A DNA stretch of 7,357 nucleotides from Clostridiaceae bacterium (GTDB lineage Bacteria; Bacillota; Clostridia; Oscillospirales; Acutalibacteraceae). The translations under genes and the position numbers were made by a program. The stretch is taken from positions 1 through 7,357 of the forward strand of contig JAEDHZ010000071.1 of the NCBI GenBank assembly GCA_016292705.1. Reading direction: 5' to 3'. Under the pieces are notes generated by a model. The model worked only from the letters and a program-made list of their open reading frames with translations, was not told where the DNA came from and did no database searches. Of this stretch, positions 1 to 5,630 are shown piece by piece. Position 1 is the stretch's first letter, and every line of letters starts with the position of its first letter.

Positions 1-30
1 AAATCCCTTTGCAACATTCAGAATATACAT
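1..30 (-). CDS. 5' end of a gene running off the left edge
   Basis: Only the first ten codons are inside the window, reading MYILNVAKGF on the minus strand. The start is supported by a ribosome binding site, AGGGAGAG, that ends a few bases before the ATG. The gene lies 173 bases downstream of the glycosidase stop codon in the same orientation. It could be a separate unit or could receive read-through from the glycosidase. The short peptide is not enough to name a family. The reading frame is open to the window edge, but that is weak evidence over 30 bases. Confidence 0.5.
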   Translation of the reverse strand, partial: MYILNVAKGF

Positions 31-33
31 CTT

Positions 34-40
34 CTCTCCC
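34..40 (-). promoter_or_regulatory. Ribosome binding site of the left-edge gene
   Basis: The minus strand reads GGGAGAG, with the GGAG core about five bases before the ATG at 30. This site is the main reason for calling a gene start here. I found no convincing -35/-10 pair in the 70 bases upstream. Confidence 0.5.
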
Positions 41-113
41 TGTTTGTAAACAAAGGTTAAGCATTTGTAATACATTGTTGGAGATTATTAATAATTTCTT
101 CTGTAATGTGTAA

Positions 114-156
114 GTAACCCCTGAACAATTGTGAAAAGCAATTGCTCAGAGGTTAC
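114..156 (-). repeat. Long imperfect hairpin downstream of the glycosidase gene
   Basis: Two 19-base arms (114-132 and 138-156) are complementary except at three positions, around a 5-base loop. In the minus-strand RNA two of the three exceptions become G-U pairs, giving an 18-bp stem with a loop of about seven bases. That asymmetry suggests the RNA form from the minus strand is the one that folds. It lies between the glycosidase stop and the next gene, where a terminator is expected. However, no run of U follows on either strand, so it may instead protect or process the RNA 3' end, or be a dispersed repeat. Confidence 0.55.
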
Positions 157-177
157 CTGATTCTGATTATTTATTTG

Positions 178-203
178 TTGACAGCTGCCATGAAAGCCGT
201 CAA
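178..203 (-). repeat. Small hairpin directly after the glycosidase stop codon
   Basis: TTGACAGCT (178-186) and AGCCGTCAA (195-203) pair over nine positions. The one exception becomes a G-U pair in the minus-strand RNA. The hairpin begins at the base after the glycosidase stop codon and is followed by A-rich sequence, so it is not a classical terminator. Together with the larger hairpin at 114-156 it could form a two-stem 3' end. Confidence 0.35.
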
Positions 204-2651
204 TTATACCATTTTAAGCAAGGCGGGAAGTTTCATAACAGCGCCTCCGAGTCCGGCAAGAATTTTTCCGACACCCTTGACTGTGCTGTCTTCATCATTG
301 AGAATCATGAGAAGTCCGTTTGCCATTTCTTCGGTGAACACACCGCTGCTCATGGTTATGAAGTTTCTGATAGGAATCTGCAAAGCCATTGCCTTGACCA
401 TATCAACAGTTGAGTTGCTCTCCTTGAAAACAAGGTTGAGGGCTTTGTCAATAACAGTATTGATTCTTCCGCCCCACTTTGAGTCCTTTGTGCGCTCAAG
501 CGAATCAAGCAGTGTGAACGGCTCTTTTCCTCTTACGGGAGACGGGATTTCATGACCGAGAACTGCGATGAAAGCTTCGTCGGAAACCGACTGAACATCA
601 GCGCTGTAATATTCCGGGGCAACGGCTCTGTAATCGGGAACAACAACATCTTTGGCGGTGGATTCAACCGTAACCTTGCCTTCAAGCTTGATGTCACGGC
701 TTGAAGCGCCGACAAGAATTTCAAATTCGCCGCTTTCAACATGCCAGTCGTTAATGTTGACATTGTAATATGCAAAGGCACGCTTTGAAAGCTCAACGGA
801 AACGGTTTTTTCTTCTCCCGGCTCAAGGAAGGTTTTTGAAAAGCCCTTGAGTTCCTTTGCCGGACGGTAAATTGTGCTTTCGGTGTCTGCAACATAGACC
901 TGCGAAATTTCTGCGCCGGCAACGGAACCGACATTCTTAACCTTGAACGAAACGCTGAGGGTTTCGGTATCCTTAATCTTTTTCTTTGAAAGCTTCAGAC
1001 CGGAATATTCGAACTCAGTGTAGGAAAGACCGAAGCCAAACGGGAACAGCACATCTTTTTTTGCTGTGTCATAATATCTGTAGCCGATATAAACGCTGTC
1101 TCTGTATTCGGTGGTCATGACAGTGCCGGGATAATAGTTGACGCACTGGGTATCGGCAAGGGAAAGCGGATAGGTTTCCGCAAGCTTTCCGCAGGGATTC
1201 TGCTTGCCGGAAAGGATGTCGGCAATTGCCTCACCGCTTGCCTGTCCTCCGAGATATGCGTTGAGAACACCCTTGACCTTTTTGAGCCACGGCATTGTTA
1301 CGGGTGAACCGCCGGAAAGAACAACAACAACATTATCGCAAACCTTGCATATTTCCTCTGCAAGACGGTTGTGGGCAGCCGGAAGCTCAAGAGTTGTTCT
1401 GTCATAGCCCTCTGCTTCATACTGTTCGGTAAGACCGATGAAAAGGAGGACAACATCGCTCTTTTTTGCAAGGTCGCAGGCATCGTTGATAAGAAGCTGG
1501 GAAATTCCGCTGCTCTTCTTGTCATAGCCCGGCGCATAACGGGGACGGAAGCCTGCTTTTATGAGTGAGCTGAACGCATCCGAAAGTTCGGTGGGGTTAA
1601 TCTGTGATGAACCTGCGCCCTGATAACGGGGGGCTCTTGCAAGCTCGCCGATAACGGCAACTGTCTGTTCTTTTTTGAGTGGAAGAATGTTGTCATCGTT
1701 TTTGAGCAGCACCATTGACTGTGCCGCAATTTCATGAGCAAGCTCATGGTGAGCTTTTTTGTCATAGGTATAGCATCCGAGGCTCTTTTCGGATTTGAAA
1801 GCAAGGTCAAGCAAAGCGTCAACACGCTTGTCAAGCATCTCAACGGGAAGCTGACCTCTGCGGACTGCTTCTGCAATTTTTTTGTCGTTATAACCGCCGG
1901 AGGTGGGCATTTCAAGGTCATTGCCCGCAATGATGCCCTGAACACGGTCGTTTGCTGCGCCCCAGTCGGTAACAACAATTCCGTCAAAGCCCCACTCATC
2001 GCGAAGAATCTTCTGCTGAAGCTCCTCGCTGTCCGAGCAGTATTTTCCGTTGAGTTTGTTATATGCGTTCATAACAGTCCACGGCTTGCCCTTTTTGACT
2101 GCAATTTCAAAAGCGGTGAGGTAAATTTCACGCAATGCACGTTCGTCAACAACGCTGTCAACCGACATACGGCGCATTTCCTGGTTGTTGGTTGCAAAGT
2201 GCTTGAGGGAGGTTCCGATACCCTTTGACTGAACGCCGTTGATGAGCCCTGCGGCAACCTCACCGGCAAGAAGAGGATCCTCGGAAAAATATTCAAAGTT
2301 TCTTCCGCAAAGCGGAGAACGCTTCATATTGACTCCGGGGCCGAGGAGAACGCTGACGCGCTCGGCAAGACATTCTTCTCCGAGAGCCTCACCCATTTTA
2401 TAAAGCAGTTCGGGATCCCATGAGGAAGCTGTTGTTACAGCGGGCGGGAAGCAGGTCGCCGGAACGGAGTTTTCAAGGCTTGAGCCGCTGCTTGTTTCGT
2501 CCTTTTTTCTCAGACCGTGAGGGCCGTCTGTGAGCATTATTGAGGGAATGTCAAGGCGGTCAATGCCTTTTGTATGCCAGAAATCCTTTCCTGAGCAAAG
2601 AGAAGCCTTTTCCTCAAGAGTCAGCTTATCTATAATATCCTGATACTTCAT
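204..2651 (-). CDS. Glycoside hydrolase family 3, probable cytoplasmic beta-glucosidase
   Basis: This 815-residue protein should release terminal beta-linked glucose or a related sugar from short oligosaccharides or glucosides. Visible landmarks are LTDGPHGLR (40-48), KHF (150-152), and VVTDWGA (226-232) with the catalytic nucleophile Asp229. PRYQGAGSSQINP (341-353) opens the second domain. EAEGYDR (412-418) carries the expected acid/base Glu414. FPFGFGLSYT (536-545) leads into a fibronectin III-like domain at about 555-655. There is no signal peptide, so the enzyme is probably cytoplasmic and acts on imported sugars. Residues 665-815 form an extra C-terminal region beyond the usual three domains. 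The ATG at 2651 is fixed by GGAGG six bases upstream. It appears monocistronic, with its own promoter. Beta-xylosidase or another exo-activity is possible, since family 3 sequence alone does not set specificity. Confidence 0.93.
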   Translation of the reverse strand: MKYQDIIDKLTLEEKASLCSGKDFWHTKGIDRLDIPSIMLTDGPHGLRKKDETSSGSSLENSVPATCFPPAVTTASSWDPELLYKMGEALGEECLAERVSVLLGPGVNMKRSPLCGRNFEYFSEDPLLAGEVAAGLINGVQSKGIGTSLKHFATNNQEMRRMSVDSVVDERALREIYLTAFEIAVKKGKPWTVMNAYNKLNGKYCSDSEELQQKILRDEWGFDGIVVTDWGAANDRVQGIIAGNDLEMPTSGGYNDKKIAEAVRRGQLPVEMLDKRVDALLDLAFKSEKSLGCYTYDKKAHHELAHEIAAQSMVLLKNDDNILPLKKEQTVAVIGELARAPRYQGAGSSQINPTELSDAFSSLIKAGFRPRYAPGYDKKSSGISQLLINDACDLAKKSDVVLLFIGLTEQYEAEGYDRTTLELPAAHNRLAEEICKVCDNVVVVLSGGSPVTMPWLKKVKGVLNAYLGGQASGEAIADILSGKQNPCGKLAETYPLSLADTQCVNYYPGTVMTTEYRDSVYIGYRYYDTAKKDVLFPFGFGLSYTEFEYSGLKLSKKKIKDTETLSVSFKVKNVGSVAGAEISQVYVADTESTIYRPAKELKGFSKTFLEPGEEKTVSVELSKRAFAYYNVNINDWHVESGEFEILVGASSRDIKLEGKVTVESTAKDVVVPDYRAVAPEYYSADVQSVSDEAFIAVLGHEIPSPVRGKEPFTLLDSLERTKDSKWGGRINTVIDKALNLVFKESNSTVDMVKAMALQIPIRNFITMSSGVFTEEMANGLLMILNDEDSTVKGVGKILAGLGGAVMKLPALLKMV

Positions 2652-2656
2652 AATTT

Positions 2657-2662
2657 ACCTCC
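2657..2662 (-). promoter_or_regulatory. Ribosome binding site of the glycosidase gene
   Basis: The minus strand reads GGAGGT and is separated from the ATG by about six bases, which is ideal spacing and fixes the start at 2651. Confidence 0.85.
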
Positions 2663-2683
2663 ATAATAAATTGTATCATTTTG

Positions 2684-2712
2684 ATTATACCTGTAATTTT
2701 TCCGCAGGTCAA
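2684..2712 (-). promoter_or_regulatory. Sigma-A-type promoter of the glycosidase gene
   Basis: The minus strand has TTGACC (2707-2712), a 17-base spacer and a perfect TATAAT (2684-2689). Transcription should start near 2677, giving a leader of about 25 bases before the ATG. The match is strong enough that the gene would be well expressed unless repressed. Confidence 0.85.
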
Positions 2713-2720
2713 CTGTTTTT

Positions 2721-2764
2721 TTTGCAGGTGCAGACATATTTATTACGGAATCTGCAAATGCAGA
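2721..2764. promoter_or_regulatory. Pair of CTGCA inverted repeats upstream of the glycosidase promoter
   Basis: The site at 2751-2764, TCTGCAAATGCAGA, is an inverted repeat with perfect 6-base arms. The site at 2721-2734, TTTGCAGGTGCAGA, has the same form with one arm mismatch. Their centres are 30 bp apart, about three helical turns, and lie roughly 50 and 80 bp before the predicted transcription start. The arrangement suggests a dimeric regulator bound at two sites on one DNA face, more likely an activator given the distance. The regulator cannot be named from this window. Confidence 0.5.
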
Positions 2765-2796
2765 CCGGTTTTATAAATCCGTATCACTGTTGAAAC

Positions 2797-2832
2797 AAAA
2801 AAGAGCTGCTCTGAAAACATATCAGAACAGCT
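2797..2832 (-). terminator. Intrinsic terminator of the ABC importer operon
   Basis: Arms AGCTGCTCTGA (2804-2814) and TCAGAACAGCT (2822-2832) form an 11-bp stem with one G-U pair in the minus-strand RNA and a 7-base loop. A run of U (from 2802 to 2797) follows almost directly. It begins 13 bases after the stop codon of the ATPase gene and separates the operon from the glycosidase promoter. Confidence 0.85.
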
Positions 2833-2845
2833 GTTGATAACATAT

Positions 2846-3628
2846 TTAATCGGAGATTTTGCTCAAAAACGCTTTGAGACGGTCGGATTGAGGATTCTCA
2901 ATAACATCCTTTGCTTTGCCCTCTTCGGCAATTACGCCGTCATCCATAAAGATGATGTAATCGGAAACTTCCTTTGCAAAGGTCATCTCATGTGTAACAA
3001 TGACCATTGTCATGTGTTCTGCGGCAAGCTCACGGATAACCTTGAGAATTTCTCCGGTAAGCTCCGGGTCAAGTGCACTCGTGGGTTCATCAAAAAAGAG
3101 GATTTTCGGTTCAAGAGCCATTGCTCTTGCAATTGAAACACGCTGCTGCTGTCCGCCGGAGAGCTCGCAGGGATAGTTTTTGATTTTATCCGAAAGTCCC
3201 ATTTTTCCAAGCAGGGACAGGGCTTTTTGTTCAATCTCCGCATAGATCTTCTTTTTGTTTTTTTTGAAATCCGGGCGTTCCTTTGCCTGGAGTTTCATTG
3301 CAAGGGTAACATTGTCAAGAACATTATACTGCGGAAAAAGGTTGAACTGTTGAAAAACAAGGCCGATTGAAAGCTGCTTTTTCCTTTTCTCCTTTGATGA
3401 AAGGGAGCCGCCGCTTGACGAATCAAAAATTGCATCGCCGTCAACAACAATTTTTCCGGAATCGGCGGTTTCAAGGAAGTTGATGCAACGCAAAAGCGTT
3501 GTTTTTCCGCTGCCCGAAGAACCGATGATTGAAAGCACGTTTCCCTGCTCAAGCTCAAAGGAAACTCCCTTCAGAACCTTGTTGTTTCCGAATGCTTTCT
3601 TAATGTCATGTACTTCAAGAATTGCCAT
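2846..3628 (-). CDS. Polar amino acid ABC importer, ATP-binding subunit
   Basis: This 260-residue subunit is the ATPase of an amino acid importer of the HisP/GlnQ class. It hydrolyses ATP on the cytoplasmic side to drive transport through the adjacent permease. All nucleotide-binding motifs are intact: Walker A GSSGSGKT (36-43), Q-loop in VFQQFNLFP (91-99), signature LSGGQQQR (156-163), Walker B ILFFDEP (176-182), D-loop SALD (184-187) and switch His213. Length and motif order are typical of the class. It is the third gene of the operon, starting 15 bases after the permease stop. Its ribosome binding site AGGAGG directly follows that stop codon, which favours translational coupling. A terminator follows. 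The subfamily cannot be fixed to one amino acid. Confidence 0.95.
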   Translation of the reverse strand: MAILEVHDIKKAFGNNKVLKGVSFELEQGNVLSIIGSSGSGKTTLLRCINFLETADSGKIVVDGDAIFDSSSGGSLSSKEKRKKQLSIGLVFQQFNLFPQYNVLDNVTLAMKLQAKERPDFKKNKKKIYAEIEQKALSLLGKMGLSDKIKNYPCELSGGQQQRVSIARAMALEPKILFFDEPTSALDPELTGEILKVIRELAAEHMTMVIVTHEMTFAKEVSDYIIFMDDGVIAEEGKAKDVIENPQSDRLKAFLSKISD

Positions 3629-3643
3629 TGCCTTTTCTCCTCC

Positions 3644-4336
3644 TCAGCTTTTGAAATAGTCCAGCTTCTTTTCAATTCTTCCGAAAACGAGCGTAAGAAT
3701 GCCGTTGAATGCAAGATAATACACTGCCGTGAAGAACAGCGGCCAGATTTCGCCCGAAATTCCGCGCGAGGACTTCATGAAAGCCGAACCTGCCCAGATT
3801 ATTTCCTGCAACGCAATTATTCTCGAAAGGGAGGTGTCCTTGACAAGGGTGATAATCTCGTTTGACATCGGCGGAACAATGCGCTTTATCATTTGCAGGA
3901 GAGTGATTTTGAAGAAGATTTCTCTCTTTGTCAGTCCGAGAACCTGACCGGCCTCCTGCTGTCCTTTCGGAACGCCTTGAATACCTCCGCGATAGATTTC
4001 GGAAAAATAGCACGAATAATTCAGGATGAAAGCAACGCAGCACGCTATGAAGCGTCCGCCCTCGCCGGTGCCCCAGATATTGTTGCCCATAATAAGACCG
4101 GGGAAATAATAAATTATCATAAGCTGAATCATGAGGGGCGAACCTCTGACTATCCACACAACTGTTTTGACCAGACCCGACAGCGGCTTGAAGCGGGACA
4201 TTGAACCGAAGGATATTATCAGGCCGAGCGGAAGTGCTCCGGCAAGAGTGACAAAAAACAGCTTTAACGTTTGCAGAAAGCCGATATTCAGCGCATCAAA
4301 AACAACAGGAAACTGTGCGGCAAAGTTATCAAACAT
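3644..4336 (-). CDS. Polar amino acid ABC importer, membrane permease subunit
   Basis: This 230-residue integral membrane protein belongs to the HisM/GlnP permease family and forms the translocation path with the downstream ATPase. It begins with a hydrophobic segment at about 16-42, followed by further segments at about 53-77, 95-113 and near the C-terminus. RGSPLMIQL (64-72) is a family hallmark. The cytoplasmic coupling loop starting EAGQVLGLTKREIFF (128-142) is the EAA motif that docks on the ATPase, and KDTSL (166-170) is also conserved. Only one permease gene is present, so the transporter probably uses a homodimer. AGGAGT six bases before the ATG supports the start. It is separated from the upstream binding-protein gene by 92 bases containing a hairpin, and lies 15 bases before the ATPase gene. 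Confidence 0.94.
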   Translation of the reverse strand: MFDNFAAQFPVVFDALNIGFLQTLKLFFVTLAGALPLGLIISFGSMSRFKPLSGLVKTVVWIVRGSPLMIQLMIIYYFPGLIMGNNIWGTGEGGRFIACCVAFILNYSCYFSEIYRGGIQGVPKGQQEAGQVLGLTKREIFFKITLLQMIKRIVPPMSNEIITLVKDTSLSRIIALQEIIWAGSAFMKSSRGISGEIWPLFFTAVYYLAFNGILTLVFGRIEKKLDYFKS

Positions 4337-4363
4337 AGCAAAACTCCTAATCCGGTGTTGATT

Positions 4364-4405
4364 AAAAACGGCGCAACAGAGGGCTTTGACTGAAAGCCCT
4401 CTGTT
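4364..4405 (-). terminator. Intercistronic hairpin, possible partial terminator or RNA stabiliser
   Basis: AACAGAGGGCTTT (4375-4387) and AAAGCCCTCTGTT (4393-4405) form a perfect 13-bp stem with a 5-base loop. In the minus-strand RNA a run of five U (4368 to 4364) comes six bases after the stem, further than in an efficient terminator. It lies between the binding-protein and permease genes. In such operons a hairpin here commonly makes the binding protein more abundant than the membrane subunits, by partial termination or by protecting the upstream message. Confidence 0.7.
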
Positions 4406-4428
4406 TGCAAAATATATTATTTATTAAC

Positions 4429-5277
4429 TCATTTAATGAGAGCTTCCTGAACGCCGTAGGTTTCGGCAAGCTTTTCCATTGAGCCGTCCTCAAGGCTCTT
4501 TGCAAAGAAGTCGTTGAGTTTTGCGGCAAGCTCCGAACCCTTGCGGAAGCCAACACCGTATTCCTCGCTGTTGAGCTTGATGTCTGTGGTCTTGAGTGTT
4601 GCAAAGCCGGTTCCCTCGCCAACCATTGCGCCGGCCATGAGGGAGTCGATGATTGCTGCGTCGCTTGTGCCGCTTGCAACCTCGGAAAGAGCGTCCGCCT
4701 GTGTTAAAACCTCGGTGAACTTGAAGCCGTTGGCTTCAGCCATTTTTTTGCCTGCGGAGCCGTTTTCAACCGCAAAGTTGAGCTTTTTGCAGTCCTCAAC
4801 GGTCTTGACGGAATCAACCTTGTCTGCCGGAAGAACAACAACCTGAGCGTTGTTGCAGTATGCTTTTGAGGTTTCCATTGCGGCTTTGACATCATCGGTA
4901 AGGGTCATGCCGTTCCAGACGCAGTCAATGTTCTTTCCGTTGAGGTCAATGATTTTGTTGTCCCAAACAATTTCAACAAATTCAACTTCAACGCCGAGCT
5001 CTTTTGCAAAGGCTGTTGCAAGGTCAGCGTCAAAGCCTATCCACTTTCCGCTTTCCTTGTCCTTGTAATCCATGGGTTCAAATTCGGTGATGCCGACAAC
5101 AAGCTTGCCCTTGTTCTTAACATATTCAAGGTCGCTGTCTGCGGCAGCGGCTGAAGTGTCGCTTGAGTCTGCGGGGGCTGAGGTTGAAGGTTCTTCATTT
5201 CCGTTGCAGGCAACGAAAACAAAACCGATTGCCGCAACAAGAACGGCAAGAACGAGTGCGATAATTTTTTTACTCAT
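4429..5277 (-). CDS. Amino acid ABC importer, extracellular substrate-binding lipoprotein
   Basis: This 282-residue family 3 solute-binding protein captures an amino acid outside the cell and delivers it to the permease. A lysine start and hydrophobic stretch (1-20) precede FVAC, whose Cys24 would be lipidated; Phe at the -3 position is a less usual lipobox. A linker rich in Ser, Ala and Asp (about 30-48) precedes the binding domain (51-282). This opens with GKLVVGITEFEPMDY and continues with GFDADLATAFAKELGV (81-96). Asp181 is where the family usually contacts the ligand amino group. The position usually filled by the carboxylate-binding Arg appears to be Val120 in MTLTDDVK. The start at 5277 is chosen because the lipoprotein signal begins there and AGGAG lies nine bases upstream. 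An in-frame ATG at 5301 is less likely. It is the first gene of the operon. Confidence 0.93.
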   Translation of the reverse strand: MSKKIIALVLAVLVAAIGFVFVACNGNEEPSTSAPADSSDTSAAAADSDLEYVKNKGKLVVGITEFEPMDYKDKESGKWIGFDADLATAFAKELGVEVEFVEIVWDNKIIDLNGKNIDCVWNGMTLTDDVKAAMETSKAYCNNAQVVVLPADKVDSVKTVEDCKKLNFAVENGSAGKKMAEANGFKFTEVLTQADALSEVASGTSDAAIIDSLMAGAMVGEGTGFATLKTTDIKLNSEEYGVGFRKGSELAAKLNDFFAKSLEDGSMEKLAETYGVQEALIK

Positions 5278-5285
5278 AATAAACT

Positions 5286-5308
5286 GCTCCTTTTGAGCCA
5301 TAAGGCCC
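5286..5308 (-). promoter_or_regulatory. Ribosome binding site region with two competing small hairpins
   Basis: The binding site AGGAG is at 5287-5291. In the RNA, GCUC (5298-5295) can pair with GAGC (5289-5286), partly hiding it. The same GGCUC (5299-5295) can instead pair with GGGCC (5308-5304) across a UUAU loop, which would leave the site free. Both stems are short, at 4 and 5 bp. The binding site itself is secure; the switch is a suggestion. Confidence 0.4.
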
Positions 5309-5319
5309 TGATTTTGTTT

Positions 5320-5350
5320 GCGTGGTTTGCGTATCTCACGCTTTAGCGTG
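5320..5350 (-). repeat. Alternative GCGTG/CACGC pairings at the start of the transporter leader
   Basis: On the minus strand CACGCT (5350-5345) pairs perfectly with AGCGTG (5342-5337). The same GCGTG can pair with ACGC (5332-5329) or CACGC (5324-5320). ACGCAAAC also occurs twice in tandem here. The first arm lies at the predicted transcription start, so this may be an operator palindrome in DNA as easily as an RNA structure. Confidence 0.4.
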
Positions 5351-5355
5351 GTAAC

Positions 5356-5384
5356 ATAGTAACATGGAGTTACGGCAATGTCAA
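5356..5384 (-). promoter_or_regulatory. Sigma-A-type promoter of the ABC importer operon
   Basis: The minus strand has a perfect TTGACA (5379-5384), a 17-base spacer and TACTAT (5356-5361), with TG one base before the -10, making it an extended -10 promoter. Transcription should start near 5349, leaving a leader of about 72 bases. Tandem copies of GTAACAT on the plus strand (5351-5357 and 5359-5365) and an inverted repeat GTAAC/GTTAC (5359-5373) overlap the -10 and spacer, where a repressor could bind. Confidence 0.85.
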
Positions 5385-5385
5385 G

Positions 5386-5400
5386 CATTTTTTGAAATTT
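5386..5400. promoter_or_regulatory. Possible CodY-like box upstream of the transporter promoter
   Basis: The minus strand reads AAATTTCAAAAAATG, which matches the CodY consensus AATTTTCWGAAAATT at 12 of 15 positions. It lies directly upstream of the -35 box. CodY often controls amino acid uptake in Firmicutes, which makes this plausible, but the surrounding sequence is very A/T rich and such matches arise by chance. Confidence 0.25.
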
Positions 5401-5528
5401 TTTTGCGGTTTTGAAGAATTTGCGCAGTGCTCCGGAAAGAAAAGCGGTTAAGGAAAGCAGCCGGTTTATTTGCTGTACCCTAAAATTCTTTCTTTCAACT
5501 TACGTTTTTTTACTCATTACGGGTTTTT
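5401..5528. other. Intergenic stretch without a recognisable gene
   Basis: This is part of the 353-base non-coding gap between the hydrolase stop (5631) and the importer start (5277). The gap also holds the importer leader, promoter and possible CodY box on one side and the hydrolase terminator on the other. Within 5401-5528 I see no convincing small gene, RNA or repeat. Short open frames crossing it lack a ribosome binding site and recognisable protein character. Confidence 0.6.
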
Positions 5529-5578
5529 ACTCAAAAAGTCCGGGACTCACTCCGATCGTGAATCCCGGACTTTTGAGT
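5529..5578. terminator. Strong terminator of the hydrolase gene, possibly bidirectional
   Basis: The arms at 5529-5550 and 5558-5578 form a stem of about 21 bp with one bulged A and one exception that becomes a G-U pair in the minus-strand RNA. The GC-rich core GTCCGGGA/TCCCGGAC is followed by U5 on the minus strand and U4 on the plus strand, so it could work in both directions. It lies 52 bases after the hydrolase stop codon and isolates that gene from the importer operon. Confidence 0.85.
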
Positions 5579-5630
5579 TGTTTTACAGTCACCTTTGATA
5601 TACAATCATGGCGACAGCCAAATAACCGGT

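Noticed and set aside
142..555. Plus-strand open frame of 137 codons opposite the glycosidase 3' end
   Set aside because: Its start lies inside the hairpin at 114-156, there is no ribosome binding site, and the protein is a Ser/Leu-rich shadow of the glycosidase frame.
1734..2228. Plus-strand open frame of 164 codons inside the glycosidase
   Set aside because: It lies opposite the catalytic core, including the Asp229 motif, and shows no family features of its own.
5320..5350. A known riboswitch class in the importer leader
   Set aside because: I could not match the segment to the conserved core of any class I know, so it is reported only as competing pairings.
5278..5388. Longer N-terminus for the binding protein starting at 5388 or 5301
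   Set aside because: The 5388 start lies upstream of the predicted transcription start and would overlap the promoter. Both would put charged residues before the lipoprotein signal that begins cleanly at 5277.
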